A stretch of 64,000 bases of DNA from Ligula intestinalis (taxonomy: Eukaryota; Platyhelminthes; Cestoda; Diphyllobothriidea; Diphyllobothriidae). The notes beneath the pieces were generated by a model, which saw only the letters and a program-made list of their open reading frames with translations, was not told the origin of the DNA and ran no database searches. The stretch covers positions 20,333,849 through 20,397,848 of the forward strand of contig JAYGXS010000001.1 of the NCBI GenBank assembly GCA_036362985.1, written 5' to 3'. The stretch's first letter is position 1. The number at the start of each line of letters is the position of its first letter. Below, piece after piece: positions 22,325 to 33,749 of this stretch. The position numbers and the translations under genes were made by a program.

Positions 22325-22740
22325 AACAAGGGAAACTGGAATGACCATGTGTGACTTATTGGCCGTCTTCAGCCCGTCACACCTAGAACCAACTGGCGCA
22401 GGGCCCGAGCCTTAAACTCGCGACCTGCTGCAGCTACAGCTGCGGTCAGAGCCAGCGAAATGCTGCCCAAAAGAAAGTTGGAGCAGGAGGAATGAGGCCC
22501 ATTGGCGGTCGGTAAAAGATTATCAATGAGTGGCAATATCTCACGACCTAAATCGGCAATACAACGAACTCTTGGCTCGATAGGTAGGGTGCTAGACTCT
22601 CATCAAAACGTCGCGCGTTCAAGGATTGGGCGGTGCACCAGTTTGGTCGGAGTATGACTGGCTGACGACGGCTAATAAGCCAGAAATGCTCATTCCATTT
22701 TCCTTAGTCTTTCGCAGCAATATTATTGATCCAAATTGTA
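22325..22740. repeat. tRNA-derived SINE family 2, two copies in opposite orientation
   Basis: A minus copy (22325-22500) and a plus copy (22560-22740) share the family body, whose plus form reads GGGTATGACTGGCTGACGAC then GGCTAATAAGCCAGAAATG. The plus copy begins with a tRNA-like head (GCTCGATAGGTAGGGTGCTAG) and a box-B-like GCGTTCAAGGATT, compatible with RNA polymerase III transcription. Neither copy has a coding ORF. Confidence 0.58.
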
Positions 22741-22749
22741 ACTGCAACA

Positions 22750-23880
22750 CTAATTGCAGCCCTATCTCCACTGCTAACAGTTAGTTTACTCGAAACCTTG
22801 ATCCTAGACTTAGCTCAAAGCCTGACCATAAACGTACCCGGAGTTTCGCTCGAATTAAGCGCAAAGTGACATGCAGCGCGGATTGATCCTGTTCTCATGC
22901 GACGTATAGGAGGCCATAGAAAGCAAACTTACAAAAACTGACTGAAAACCCCCTTCTTTAAATTTATAATTAATAACAGACATACTCGACACAAAGCTAC
23001 CACACCGTTCTTGGGTTGGACTGCGCATTCCCATGTGAAGACTTTATTCAACCCTTAAGAATGCCTTCAAATCCCAAGAAAAATTGTGTGTGAACAAGCA
23101 TTTATCGCAAAACATGAAAGAAGATGAGACCAGAATGTGTGAGAAGATTTTCATGCCTCAGTCTGTGCAAACTTTTAAATCCACATTTACTGACGTGTAG
23201 CGTATGCACCGTAACTTATGCTCGTGTGAATTTGTGCGAAACTAAGTCTTGTTTCAGTTGACAATGTTAGTCCCCGGCATTGCTGCCAATACTCTCAGTT
23301 TGCATGACAAAAGATAGGAAAATGAAAGGTGTAGATATACTGGCTGCCGAAGTACAAAGAAAGCTAAGGCTGACTGTAGTTTTCATCACCTCTCAAGACA
23401 AGGTCCACTTAGAATGCAAATGTTTTCAATCATACAACAGAATTCTCGGCTGGTTTCGCATATCAGACGTCAATACGCCCCTCCAGACGTTTCCTTAGTG
23501 AACAGTGGTACATGAATGCACGGCAAAAGAACACCAGATGTACCTTGGAACTCAGCCTAGCTTTCAGCAACTTTTCCAAACTCTCTACAAAAAATAATGG
23601 AAACATTCTTTGTTTAGAAGACGGCTTTCTGTTATCTGCTGCATTTATGCTAAAAGCATATTCATCCAGTTAACGCGATAAACCCACAACATCTAAATGA
23701 TACATTCAACACCAAGTGCTGTGCTATCATCAACCATCTCTTGTGAATATGCATCAAGCAACGAAAATCCACGAAAACCCTATATAATGTATGCTGAGTT
23801 GTACTTCGGGTGATTCGTCTGACGAAACCCCAAAAATGGACTTGCAGAAGAAATAGCTAAAATTCGAATGGAAACACTGC
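22750..23880. other. Stretch without a recognised feature
   Basis: Short ORFs only; no repeat family match or splice-bounded exon was recognised. Confidence 0.35.
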
Positions 23881-23884
23881 TTTG

Positions 23885-24330
23885 TTTAAACAGGTTGCGG
23901 ATTCGGGCCTCGGACGATGCACCACCTTGGGCTGGATGTGACTGGTTGATGACAGTTACTAGGTTCGAACCTGCCATTCTAGTCTCTAATGTGTTTGTCG
24001 GCTTTGTTCCTCTGCCAACACTCTTAGCCACTATGCGGCTGCTGGCGGGGCCCGAGAAATGAGACCCAAGGCAGAACGACACGAATGAGCTCTAGTAGCG
24101 ATCGGTGAACGTTCATCAGCGAGCGTCAATATCTACTGATCTAAATGAGCAATAAAACGAGGTCGTATTTTAATGTTTCGAGGGTTGGATTTCTGATCAG
24201 CTGGTCGCGGGTTTGAGGCTCGAATGGTACATCACCTGCGGCTGGGTATGACTGGCTAATGACGATTAAGCAAGTGGAAGTAGTCATTTAAATCTGTCTT
24301 TTCCTTGTTGGCAATGCTCATGCGTTAAAC
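23885..24330. repeat. SINE family 2 cluster (mosaic copy and plus copy)
   Basis: The part 24165-24330 is a plus copy with GGTCGCGGGTTTGAGGCTCG and the body motif CTGGGTATGACTGGCTAATG. The part 23885-24085 mixes the same body with a box-B-like GGTTCGAACC and a minus-oriented head, so it looks like a rearranged or nested pair. Confidence 0.5.
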
Positions 24331-25175
24331 TGTTTTATTTGGAGTAAGGAAATTACTTTGATTTTACTCCATAGGCGTAGATGTATATTACAGGCTTCGA
24401 ACGCTTACTTAATAAACTACTGCTGGCTGATAATTTTGTTAAAAATGCATACATCTCAGAAATCACATGTTTTTGTTAGTAAATTTTGTAAGTTGTCCCC
24501 CAGAAAGGGGAGGTTGGATGCAGCACCGCTGAGAGGTCAGAGTCAAGGGTAGCTTGTTTTTAGGAACATATCATGAGTTATGGACAAATCGCATTCTATG
24601 CCAATTCCAGGCAAACACCACCTTTTCACCACTACCCCGGCCAGTTGAGCTGGGTTAAAAAGACAGAACACCACCGGTATCCTTGAGCTCCTGTCTAGTG
24701 GCTGACGGGACAAAAGACATGTGACTTCATGGTAGAACATTTGGGTTAACGCTCGATGCATTTATGTAGGAGGTAGTTAAATACGTTGCTGGAAAATGAC
24801 TTAATGGCGATGAGCATTCCGGTTTCTTTTACTTTAGTCAGTGTTTATCCTTTTTATCTGCTTATCTCCTTTTGTAATTAATTTCCCTTTACGAATTTAG
24901 TTTTGGCGCGCTAAAATTGTTTTGCACAGTAGACAAAATGAAGGCGTGAGCCGATCTTTAGGAGATGTTCCCATATTTTTCTGTCTTTGAACGAGAGAAT
25001 CCCGTCTGTGAGTGTTGGTAGCTCTTTAAAATAAGTCTCCTATCCCAAAGAGCAAACTTTACCACCATAAACTGGCCATGAAATGGGGTAATGGCTTATC
25101 AAAAGTGGCTGACCACTCCTATGCAACGGGCTACGGGATTAATTTAACAGCCACGAAAATAATCTCCCATATTAG

Positions 25176-25330
25176 ATGCAAAAAACCGAGATCTGTTTAA
25201 CGTCTTCAGTCGAGAACTCAGTTAATCGATATATCGATCTACCGACGTCATATAGAGCCCTTGCCTTCGCCTCTCCCCCATGCTGGCATTGCCAACGTTT
25301 GATTAGTTTCCGACACCTATTGCCTGTTTT
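25176..25330 (+). pseudogene. PLE ORF C-terminal tail fragment
   Basis: The plus frame reads SSVENSVNRYIDLPTSYRAL, matching the PLE C-terminal pattern (acidic or Ser run, then N.SVNR.IDL....YRAL) also seen at 4285 and 13060. The rest of the element is missing on both sides. Confidence 0.55.
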
Positions 25331-25704
25331 GGTAGCACCTTTATCTCTGATGTTGGGCTACTGTAGGAATTCGAATGTTCAAGTGAATTAACATTTGAGT
25401 CTCGTGATCAAACAGCCTTTTTCGTCCTTAATTATGAATAAGATGTAGTCACATCAATGCTCTAATTAAAACTTCCCAGCCAGCCTCAATTGCAGTCTAC
25501 TTGCGTCCACTTTGTTTATGAGTTTTAATCCTACGACCGTCAATTTTATGTTTAAATGTGACCATGGATTTAAATACTTTAACACATGCTTGGGCCTCCA
25601 GCTGCACTTTCCCCCAGCACACCATTAATTCCTCTGTAAAATACTCAGATATATGAGAACGGAACTCAGGAAGGGATGATGACAAGAAACTAAATTGCAG
25701 CGTT

Positions 25705-26045
25705 TAATTTGACCCGATAATGAAAAACTCGTTGGCTTCGGTGGGATTCATACGCCCGCCAGCGGAAGGGACGGCTTTAGTACAGTCAACAGAGCTTGCC
25801 AATACAAGCGAACATCCGTGTCCCAGGAAGCAATTGAGAAGAAGAAGAAGACTCGATCGCGATCGAGTCTTCTTCTTCTTCTTCTCAGTCAACAGAGCTA
25901 TTTAGGTCCCACCGGGAACCGTAAGTTTATAGAGGTTGGATTTATATACCCGCCCATCCTAGTTCAACTTTGAGAATTCACCAATTCACAATTGGGTCAA
26001 AGAAATTCTTGAAATCTGCCAAATCCCTCCTATTAATACATTTCA
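25705..26045. repeat. SINE family 1 pieces with a nested PLE-tail insertion
   Basis: The part 25705-25790 matches the 3' half of SINE family 1 on the minus strand (reverse of CCACCGAA...CGAGTTTTT..AT.GGGTCAA). The part 25960-26045 carries the plus 3' end (CACAATTGGGTCAA, then AAATCTGCCAA and CCTCCTA). Between them lies an 89-bp insertion flanked by a 14-bp duplication. Confidence 0.5.
25797..25885 (-). mobile_element. 89-bp PLE-tail insertion with 14-bp target duplication and perfect palindrome
   Basis: CAGTCAACAGAGCT occurs at 25783-25796 and again at 25886-25899, exactly bracketing 89 bp. Read on the minus strand, the insert contains AATTGCTTCCTGGGACACGG, the PLE tail also present at 14870 and 33165. 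It ends in a spacer-less palindrome (25836-25886) centred on GATCGCGATC and extended by GAA/TTC triplets. The layout indicates a PLE terminus inserted with a snap-back end. Confidence 0.72.
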
Positions 26046-26321
26046 GTCGTTGATAATTAAGTTAACTTTTTAAATATGCCAAACCCACATTGGAAATGCA
26101 TATTTAATGTGACCTCAAATGTGCCACCTCAGGGTTGCCGTGTTTGCCCTTGACAGGGTCATCTGCTACTGCTCGTCAGCTGCTTACGTAATTAAAATGT
26201 CTTGAACGCTCACATGAAATTACGATTGCAGCGCCGAATCCTACGCAGCCAACCGACGCACTCAAAGTATTCGACTGCTCAAGGTGCTTGTCAAGTCTCG
26301 CTTGGCGTGTACACCAGGAGC

Positions 26322-26469
26322 CTAGTATCTGTCATAAGCATGAGACCTGACAAATAATTTGATTTCCCTCCCTGCCTTCCGGGATTTCTTCCTTACACGG
26401 ACGAATTTACAGCCAACATGATAAGTGCAAGCCCAGGCGGCCAAAAAGGCGCCATAAACTGAAGCTGAA
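26322..26469 (-). CDS. Candidate terminal exon of another small membrane protein
   Basis: An open stretch after possible acceptors (ATCAG at 26470 or TTCAG at 26465) encodes a hydrophobic segment, SVYGAFLAAWACTYHVG, then a strongly basic tail (KFVRVRKKSRKAGR) and a TAG stop. A helix followed by a positive tail is how MARVEL and claudin-like proteins end. A strong donor-like GTAAGT at 26520 would leave a tiny 51-56 bp intron upstream. Phase compatibility with that upstream piece could not be settled, because three acceptors are possible. The exon might belong to a third, more diverged relative of genes A and B, which lie on either side on the same strand, or it may be chance. Confidence 0.28.
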
Positions 26470-27424
26470 CTGATATAATCATGCAAAAAGTTCAGATAAA
26501 TCAACTTCTGTCAGACTTACCGAGATGACGGTGGTTGCCGTGGGGTTGGAGAAGGCGGTGTGGTCTGCCGGCTTGACCTATATCCGCATTAGGCACCTTT
26601 TGAGGATGCACACAAAATTAGAGTTCCGTCATTGGCAGAACACACACGCGCACGCATGCACGCACTCATGTGTTGAGGCCGGTTTCGCAGGGCCCAGAGA
26701 GCGCGCGAGAAACAGAGAGCAAAGGTAGCGAACCAGGGAGCAGACCATACTATTTGCGCAATGGTCTTAAACGTTCTCAGGCAGGGTTGCGTGTCGCTGT
26801 TTCTGCACCTTTCTGTCTCGACATGCTTCCGTGCCGAAACATGGTTAAACACGAAAGACGAAACGGTTATTGGTATGTGGCATAGGGTTATAGCCTGTTT
26901 ACCGGTGCCCGTGCAACAGCCAGTCAATACTGCAGGTCTTTGGTTCACGCAAAGTGTCAACTGTTTTCGCTGGCAATCCAATGCCATAGCATGAGAAGCT
27001 CCAGGGCTTTCTGCTGGACAAAGTTGTAAACTCCTGTGGAAAATATTGAAATGAAAGAGTGTGGACAAAAAAGCCGATATTCACTCGATGCAGAAAATCT
27101 GGTGACCGATTAAAAATGAAGCAGTTCCGTCTAAAGGTCAACATCGTATTTGGAGAAATCGGGCAGATGTGAAAATATGGGCTTCCATACTAATGGTGGC
27201 CTTGGAACAAAACTTGAAATCTGACGCTAATAACTTCAGCTCTTACATTAACCATGAGAAGCACAGCCGTATTTATCCGAATCCGAATCATTCCAAGATT
27301 AAATGTAACCTTCCTAGAATATGGTGCAGGTCTACCTGTATTACGGGGGGTCCATATGTCCGTTTTTGACCGGTAAATTCATTCATAAGAGCGAGCATGT
27401 TTGGGACGACGTCGCTTGAAGAAC

Positions 27425-27565
27425 ATATTTTTGAGTTGACCCAATTGTAAAAAAACTCGAGGCATTCGGTGGAATTTGAATCTGCGTAGTAGAAAAGGCC
27501 TTTACCGGAAGCCAGCGCTCTAACCGCTAAGCTACAAACGCCCCACCTCGCGCCAACTCCCCCCA
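27425..27565 (-). repeat. tRNA-derived SINE family 1, minus copy
   Basis: In reverse complement the copy begins with GTTTGTAGCTTAGCGGTTAG (box A), continues with AGCGCTGGCTTCCGG, has box B CAGATTCAAATTCC, and ends CCTCGAGTTTTTTTACAATT then GGGTCAACT. It is a tRNA-like head with a short tail and no ORF. Confidence 0.7.
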
Positions 27566-27744
27566 CCTGCCAAACCTCCTAATAAATAAGTCAGCCTAAT
27601 AGTCATTCTGATGGATTCTAGATGATTGCTTAGGAAATCCTGCTTGGGCAGTCAGCTTACTGCTCCGCATTGGTGGATTTCTTACGAGCGGTAAAGTTGG
27701 GCGGGTAATATCGAACTGAGTGTGATTAAATTCATGGCGTGACG

Positions 27745-27890
27745 TAGCGCGTTTTTAGCTTAGCAGTTAGAGCGTTGGCTTCTGATAAAATCCTTCTCTA
27801 CTACGCAGGTTCAAACCCCGCCGAACACCTCGAGTTTTTTCACAATTGGGTCAACTAAAATTCAGCAAATCTACCAAGCCTCCTGATGAA
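27745..27890 (+). repeat. tRNA-derived SINE family 1, plus copy
   Basis: This has the same layout as the 27425 copy: TTTTAGCTTAGCAGTTAGAG (box A), box B GGTTCAAACCCCGCC, then CCTCGAGTTTTTTCACAATT and GGGTCAACT. The two copies face each other about 180 bp apart and differ at about one base in six. Confidence 0.72.
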
Positions 27891-28344
27891 CATATTTTTT
27901 TAAAAGAAAATTCATGATGTTTATTCTAGGTGACAGCGACAGAATATTAGAAAAAGCTGCGGTACAGATCTCTGATCACAATTCAATAGATGAGCGAGTT
28001 GAACTCGGCTCTTGTTATCAGGAGAAACATGACTCAAGACAAACGATATGACCAAAGTTTCATGAAAAGAGATTCCAGACACGTATTTTGGTTGCTTGGT
28101 CATTTAGTTGAACCTGGAATGTTCACTTTGGTCAAAAATGTGGAAGAATAAACATTCTTCCTAATAATGAGACATAAGTCTTCCTTTTCTTCTGGACACA
28201 AAAAAGAACTAATCAATGCGTGGCCTCCGTACATCAATGGATGGCTTTTAACAAATAATGAACAAGAACGCAGTCAAATGCACTGTCCAATGGGTAGGTC
28301 GCATTAGTAAAAACTGAGTGATGATGCATACTCATTGATTAATA

Positions 28345-28590
28345 TTCACCGATCGCTAACGGAAATCCCTTGCCCCTGCTGTGCCTAGGAGCCCATTCCG
28401 GAGCTCCGTCAGTAGCCGCACAGCGGCTAGTGATCTAGTCAGATAGGATTGCCGACAAAGACATGGTAGACTGGGGGCATTTCTGGCCGTCATCGGCCAG
28501 TCAAAGAACCCCAAGTGTTGCCCCACCCGATGCTCGGACCCGCAAGTAGAAGTGTAACGCTCATACCAGTGAGCCATGAGCTCGTTTTCC
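28345..28590 (-). repeat. SINE family 2, minus copy
   Basis: The copy carries the reverse complement of the family body (TTTCTGGCCGTCATCGGCCAGTC) and of the 3' part (CGCACAGCGGCTAGTGATC). A box-B-like element is degraded (TCGGACCCGCAAG in plus sense). A further related minus copy lies at about 635-790. Confidence 0.52.
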
Positions 28591-28599
28591 TATCGGTTT

Positions 28600-29510
28600 T
28601 GATCTGGAAATATTGACACTTGTTGATTAACGTTCAATGATTGTTAGCGGAACGCACGCATCCCACCCTGATGTGAAGTGACAGGTGTCCTCGTAACTGA
28701 ATACTTGAGTAGATCTATCGAGAGGTGTTAAGGCTAAGAAGGCTAACCCGAACAGCTACGATCTTCCGGGCTTAAGGTTCCTTTAGGTGAGGAGAGAAGA
28801 TGGTGGAAAGGCCAGATTGCTATTAATAGTGTATTCCGCAGAAGGGTAGAAGAATAGATGGAAAGAGTTTTTACTCTCGGATGGCCGCAGTCCGGCTACC
28901 AGGGCGTCAATTCCGGCGTGAGGACAACGTCGGGAATAGCCGGATGGCCGGCGCATGCTTTGTTACAGTAGCCAATCAGGCGGCTAATGTCTAGACTAGC
29001 GGTAGGGCGCGACCGTGAGATGGGCGAGGACTGGCGTGCACGCGCGGGCCTTGCAGGCCAAAGGCGTCATGCGTCAGCGCTGATCTTGGGATCCAAGTGA
29101 CAGCTAGAGTCCACTGCAGATACATTTCGAATTCACATAAAGACAATGCACAAGTGAAAGAACCATTTTACTATCTAATTTTTATGTTATCCAAATTTCT
29201 ATTATTTTCCTGTGAAACATAGCAACAAGACAATGGCAACTCAGACAGAAAGGCAACAAAGATGACTGTGACTGAGATAGTCGTTTACGTCATCAACCGG
29301 TCATAGCAGAGACCCCGAGTTAGGAAGATAAGAAATTTTTGTTCTGACCAAGGCGGCTGTCCAGTGTTCGACTCAAATGCTGGACTGGTTAAGTCATAGA
29401 CTTTTGTTCCGTTAGATACTCTTTAAAATGTTCAAAGTCATGCGAGTAACGAACTCAGCACAAATGACTGCCTGAACCTCATACACCTTCGTTCTTTACA
29501 GCTTATTTAT
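28600..29510. other. GC-richer stretch without a recognised gene
   Basis: The part 28860-29060 is GC-rich, with inverted-CCAAT and GGCGG-like strings. It could be a repeat or an LTR, but no boundary was identified. Confidence 0.3.
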
Positions 29511-29519
29511 TCATTGATC

Positions 29520-30460
29520 AAGGCAAAAACCACAAGATTAGCAGATTTTATTGACTACATAAAATTTCGTGATCTCTTATTCAACTGCACACGGTCGTTG
29601 CCTATAAATAAGATAATTAACTGGCCAATTAAGTATCAGCCTCGAAAGGTGAAACATGAGAATTAAAATGACTAAAAAGAGTGGAAACAGTCATAGATGT
29701 GGGCGCATGGTGAGGGAGTAGAGGAGGGGGAAGGTATTAGTCACAGCATGGCAGTTCATGTTCATGAAAGCTTGTAGGACGTGGTTAAAGGGGGGTGGGA
29801 TTGGGGCAGGGGACAGGTTAGCAGTCATGACTGAGTTTGTCGGGGTTGATCACATGATTCAGCTGCTTTCAGAGTTCTCGTTTTATTCTCCGTCTTGCAG
29901 CGTCCTCTGCAAATCATAGGCGTCGCCCGAAATACGACCGTAAATGCAGTTTTTTGGTCGACTGTATGGGCAGTGTCCACTAGGTGCTTTGCTATTGAGC
30001 GTTTAGGAACTTTATGTTCCGCTCTGAGCACCCGCTTCGGCGTATGTTCAGCTGACCGCATTGCCAATTGCTTTTGCGTGCGCCCGATGTATTTGGATCC
30101 TCAACTACATGTTAACTCGCAAACAGAGTTTGATGTGCCGTGCAAAGGCAGAATGGATTTAGTCGGTCGAACTTGAATAGCCGTTGTTATGCTTATGTAC
30201 AACATTATAGCGGCGGGGTGAGTTCTTTCCATCGTACATCGAAGCCTTCGTTTTATCACGTTGGAGACATTATCACGCTTGGGAGGGAGGAAAATGCCCA
30301 CCGGCGTTTTTGACATTCATATTTCAGCAGTAATTTCTTGTCTGTGGCTTCGATACTTATCAATGAATTTATTAGGATAACTGTTTCCAAGGAACACTTT
30401 CTAGAGAAAACTCATCTCTTCATCGATCGTATCCGAAGAACAGATTGTAGTGGCTCTATG
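29520..30460 (-). mobile_element. PLE fragment: linker, GIY-YIG endonuclease and 3' UTR
   Basis: Minus strand, from the 5' side: YPNKFIDKYRSHRQ (thumb end), TPVGIFLPPKRDNVSNVIKR (linker, 30316 onward), LPLHGTSNSVCELTC (metal-binding start), a frameshift in the YIGRT region, then VLRAEHKVPKRSIAKHLVDT and a degraded end. The order equals the intact ORF at 16351-17043. The UTR is collinear with 7590-7912 and lacks the 1.29-kb insertion found there. The plus ORF at 30338-30754 is the antisense shadow of this element plus flank. Confidence 0.68.
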
Positions 30461-30469
30461 GAAAAGGCA

Positions 30470-31590
30470 CGAGATCAAGTTTCTTTTCCCCTGAATCGGA
30501 ACGAAACTGAGCAAGTACATGTACTGTCCTTTCTACGTGGTTTTTCGATAGATGAACCTTTAAATGCAATCATCTGCCCGCCTGCGTTTAAGCTCGTTCT
30601 TCTCATGCCGGACTATAAAGTTGATCTTTGCACGCGCTGTCGGCAGTTGAACAAGACGTCACGAAATTTTAGGACGTCAACAAATTCTGCTAATCTCCTG
30701 AGCTTTGCCTCGTTAAAATGTCTTCAGGGAAGCAATGTTTTAATTATTTATTGATTTTCAGACACTTATCTTAAAAACGTGACATGAAAAAACAGCCGTT
30801 TGACATTTTATCACCGTAACAATTTTTAAATTGTACGGTTATAAAAATGATAAGTGCTGCTTTTCAGCAGTTCTCCCTTTCATGTGTTAAAAAAGCAGCA
30901 CGATTACACATGTCTTTAGTTTGCTAGTTGTGCTCCGGTATTTAATCTAAATAAACTTTAAGTTTGAAAATGGTAGATGAGCGCTCACTGATTTATTTTT
31001 GGGGCAGACTCCTCCTGCTGTGTCTTGAAAAACGTTCTCTAGAGCCTTGCGAACAATCGCACAACGGAGGGTAGGAAGAATAAAGTTACCGAAAAAGACA
31101 AAGAGATTGGAACAGATCTGGATTATTAACCTTCATCATCTTACCATAGCCAACCAAAAATTTTGGAATATCTGAGACTGGAATCCACGTTCAGTTCTCT
31201 TGGCTAGGAGTCTAGCGTCATAGACGTGTAGCTAGCCCTTATTCTCAGTCATGCTTTCCTCGGACGCCGCGGGGACAAGGTCACGCCCTGTCTAACTTTC
31301 TCAAGGCGGTCTGGCCTCACTAGCCAATCACTTGTCAAGGGCGAGGCCAGCGCGAAAACTGCGGGAGATTTTTTTACCCTCATTCACTTCCAGAGCCGAC
31401 GACTCAATATTCAGTTGTAGCTATCCGGACTCCGGTGATCTACTTGCCGGACTGTGCCTCTGGACTCCAGCCCACTCATGGCTGGACCACACTTGTCTGG
31501 GAGTCACTTGTATATTACTCATATTCTACTCCTTCCAACCTTAGTAAATCATTCATAACAATCTGACCTTCCACGCCTTATTTTATTCAA
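30470..31590. other. Stretch without a recognised gene
   Basis: AT-rich to 30980, then a GC-richer part (31200-31520) with an AGCCAATCA (CCAAT-type) motif near 31320. No coding family or repeat partner was recognised. Confidence 0.3.
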
Positions 31591-31599
31591 CTAGCTTTT

Positions 31600-32300
31600 A
31601 CATGTTGGGATACGTTAGATCGCCTATTATCTGGCTGGACCACATCGTATCCCACAGACGAAGTATCCTACAGCACGTAGAGTCACTGGTTTTTCAAAAC
31701 CATAGACAGGAATTCCTGCCGCGTTGTGTGGATGATACATTTTTCATCATTGAACCCGATCAGAAGCTCACTTTCAAAGAACGTCTCAGCAGCATATTCC
31801 CGGACGAACAGCTTACGATTGAAATGGATGAAAACAACCAGCTGGCCTTCCTTGATATCCTCGTCTGCCCCAAAGTTTGTGTTGGCCTAAAGACCACCAT
31901 TTCCAGGAAAGCGACACACACTATGCAAGTACTGAGTTTCAACACCAACCACCCAATAGCCCCAAACGCAGTTGCATAAGGACGCTTTAACGGCTTGTTG
32001 AGACACACTACAGTGAACCCGAAGACAAGGTAGCTTCAATGAAATATCTTTGATGGGTGTTCAGAAAAAAATGGCTGGCCACACAACTTCGTCAACCGGG
32101 GCTGCACAAACGAGATTTGCAAGAACATCATACCAACCCCAAATTTTGGTGAGCGATTCCGTACTCCAGAAACGTCTCAGGGCCGTCGGCTTCGTTGCAA
32201 TTTCGGACAAAGCATCTACGTTGGAGAAACTGGAAGTGGTGAATTGCCGAAAACAAGGCAGCATTGCGATGAAATGAAGCTTCTTTTCAAGGTGCGGTTT
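31600..32300 (+). pseudogene. PLE reverse transcriptase palm to GIY-YIG start, decayed
   Basis: The plus frame at 31602-31979 gives RCVDDTFFIIEPDQKL, the catalytic YxDD-type motif of PLE reverse transcriptase with Cys-Val-Asp-Asp, then NNQLAFLDILVCPKVCVGL, a PLE-specific block. After a stop at about 31979, other frames continue with linker-like sequence, GQSIYVGETGSGELP at about 32195-32240 (the GIY-YIG entry) and further stops. This is the only reverse transcriptase core with both aspartates seen among the PLE copies here. Confidence 0.7.
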
Positions 32301-33019
32301 ATTCGTGAAACCTGGTCACACTTTTAAATTTGATAAGGTAGAAAATTTCGCGACAGGTGACAGTATTGTGTGTCGCTATCATAGGGACTGTATCGGATAA
32401 ATACTGCAATACCATGTGTATGAACGGCCCGTTTCTGGTATTGTCTCAGATGCTGGCTCCGCGTCGGATTTCAAAACTTCGAACGTATATGCCGTTATAG
32501 TCCCAGTAATAAAATCTGCTTCTGCGCAATGCAGGTTTTGTTCAATGCAAAATTGTGTCCAGTTTCCAGTTTATGCATGCCAATTTCAGAAATGTGTTCT
32601 CACCTCTTTATTTCCAACTGGTGTTCAAGTAAGCGTGTAGAAGACGATTTTTTTGGTTAACCACAATATATTGCGCTGCAACTGCCATATGAAATCATAC
32701 AAAATACTTTTTATCTATATAAATTGCTAAGCCTATCGCCAGGGTGCAAAAGTTGGCTTCGCACTGTAGTTGTCGGTTTGTGCGCTTCTTCAATTTACTC
32801 GATCTTTCAACGAGTTAAGACTCGTTCTCAATGCATGGGAGTGTTCAACAGCACAAATGTACTGCACGCCCGAACACGTCCAACGACAAGCTTGGGAACC
32901 GGCGTCGAAAACTAACATTATAAGGCTTCTTATCGGTTGCCTAAGACCTACTCGGAAAGATCGAGGTGTACCCGTCATCAGACGAAATGAACAGAAATTG
33001 AAATTGCGACACTCGATGA

Positions 33020-33240
33020 GTTAGCGCGATAGCACCCTTATCTGCGCATGTCTCAGACTGTTCTTGTATAACCTATGATTAAGGATTCCCGAGGGAATCT
33101 GAAACGGCAGGACAATAAAACTCTTGTTCCAGGGATCGCTTCTTCTTCTTCTTCTTCTTCTTCTGAACTGCTTCCTCGAACTCGGATATTCTCCTCTATT
33201 GACGATATTATCACTAACAGACGGGCAATGGACGTGTGAG
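33020..33240 (+). repeat. PLE tail with hammerhead-like 3' half and (TTC)n
   Basis: The sequence matches the right arm of the 14.4-kb inverted repeat: ATCTGCGCATG, CCTATGATTAAGGATTCCC, the GAAACGGCAGGACAATAAAA block, then a (CTT)n microsatellite at 33138-33164 and TGAACTGCTTCCT. GATTCCCGAGGGAATC forms a 7-bp stem just before GAAAC. It has no body; this is an isolated PLE terminus. Confidence 0.55.
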
Positions 33241-33439
33241 AGGGGCAGGCACATAATTGTAGTTAAATTTGGGGTGAGGGAGGAGAGAGCGAACTATTTT
33301 GCTTTCCTGATACTCTTTGATGAACTTTCGACGACCGCTAACAGAGCTTACGTTTCGCGCTCTGCCTTGGGTCTCATTTTTCAGGCCCTAAAAGCAGCCA
33401 TAGCAGCTGGTATTCTACGTAAATAGAATTTCTGGCAAA

Positions 33440-33745
33440 GACAATGGAGATTGGAATGGTTATTTCTGACTTATTGACGGTCCTCAGCCAGCCATACCCA
33501 GACCCAAAGGGCTGCACCACCCAAGGCTCGGAGTCACGACCTTGTTGATCAAAGTCTAACGCCCCAATAATTAAGTAACGAACTCTTTGTCTTGCCAGTT
33601 TAGGTCGGAAGATATTGACACACGTTGATGAGTCCAAGCTTCGGGCGGTGCGCCACTTGAGGTTGGGTATGACTACCTGACGACAGCTAATAAGCAAGCC
33701 ATGGCCATTTCCTTGTCCCATGCCTTTGCCGGCAATACTATATGC
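33440..33745. repeat. SINE family 2, convergent pair
   Basis: The minus copy (33440-33575) reads, in reverse, GCGTTAGACTTTGATC then CTGGGTATGGCTGGCTGAGG. The plus copy (33590-33745) carries GGTTGGGTATGACTACCTGA, CGACAGCTAATAAGC and a terminal TTGCCGGCAATACTATATGC. Confidence 0.55.
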
Positions 33746-33749
33746 TTAC

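Noticed and set aside
26589..27068. 159-codon minus-strand ORF, one of the longest outside transposons
   Set aside because: Composition looks random (many Cys, His and Arg), with no family signature, domain or splice support, and the plus strand is also open in two frames.
27745..27830. Possible functional tRNA gene
   Set aside because: A and B boxes are present, but the acceptor stem does not pair and the sequence continues into a SINE tail shared with other copies.
33138..33164. Poly-Arg/Glu coding repeat
   Set aside because: It is a (CTT)n microsatellite at a PLE tail; the open frames are a by-product.
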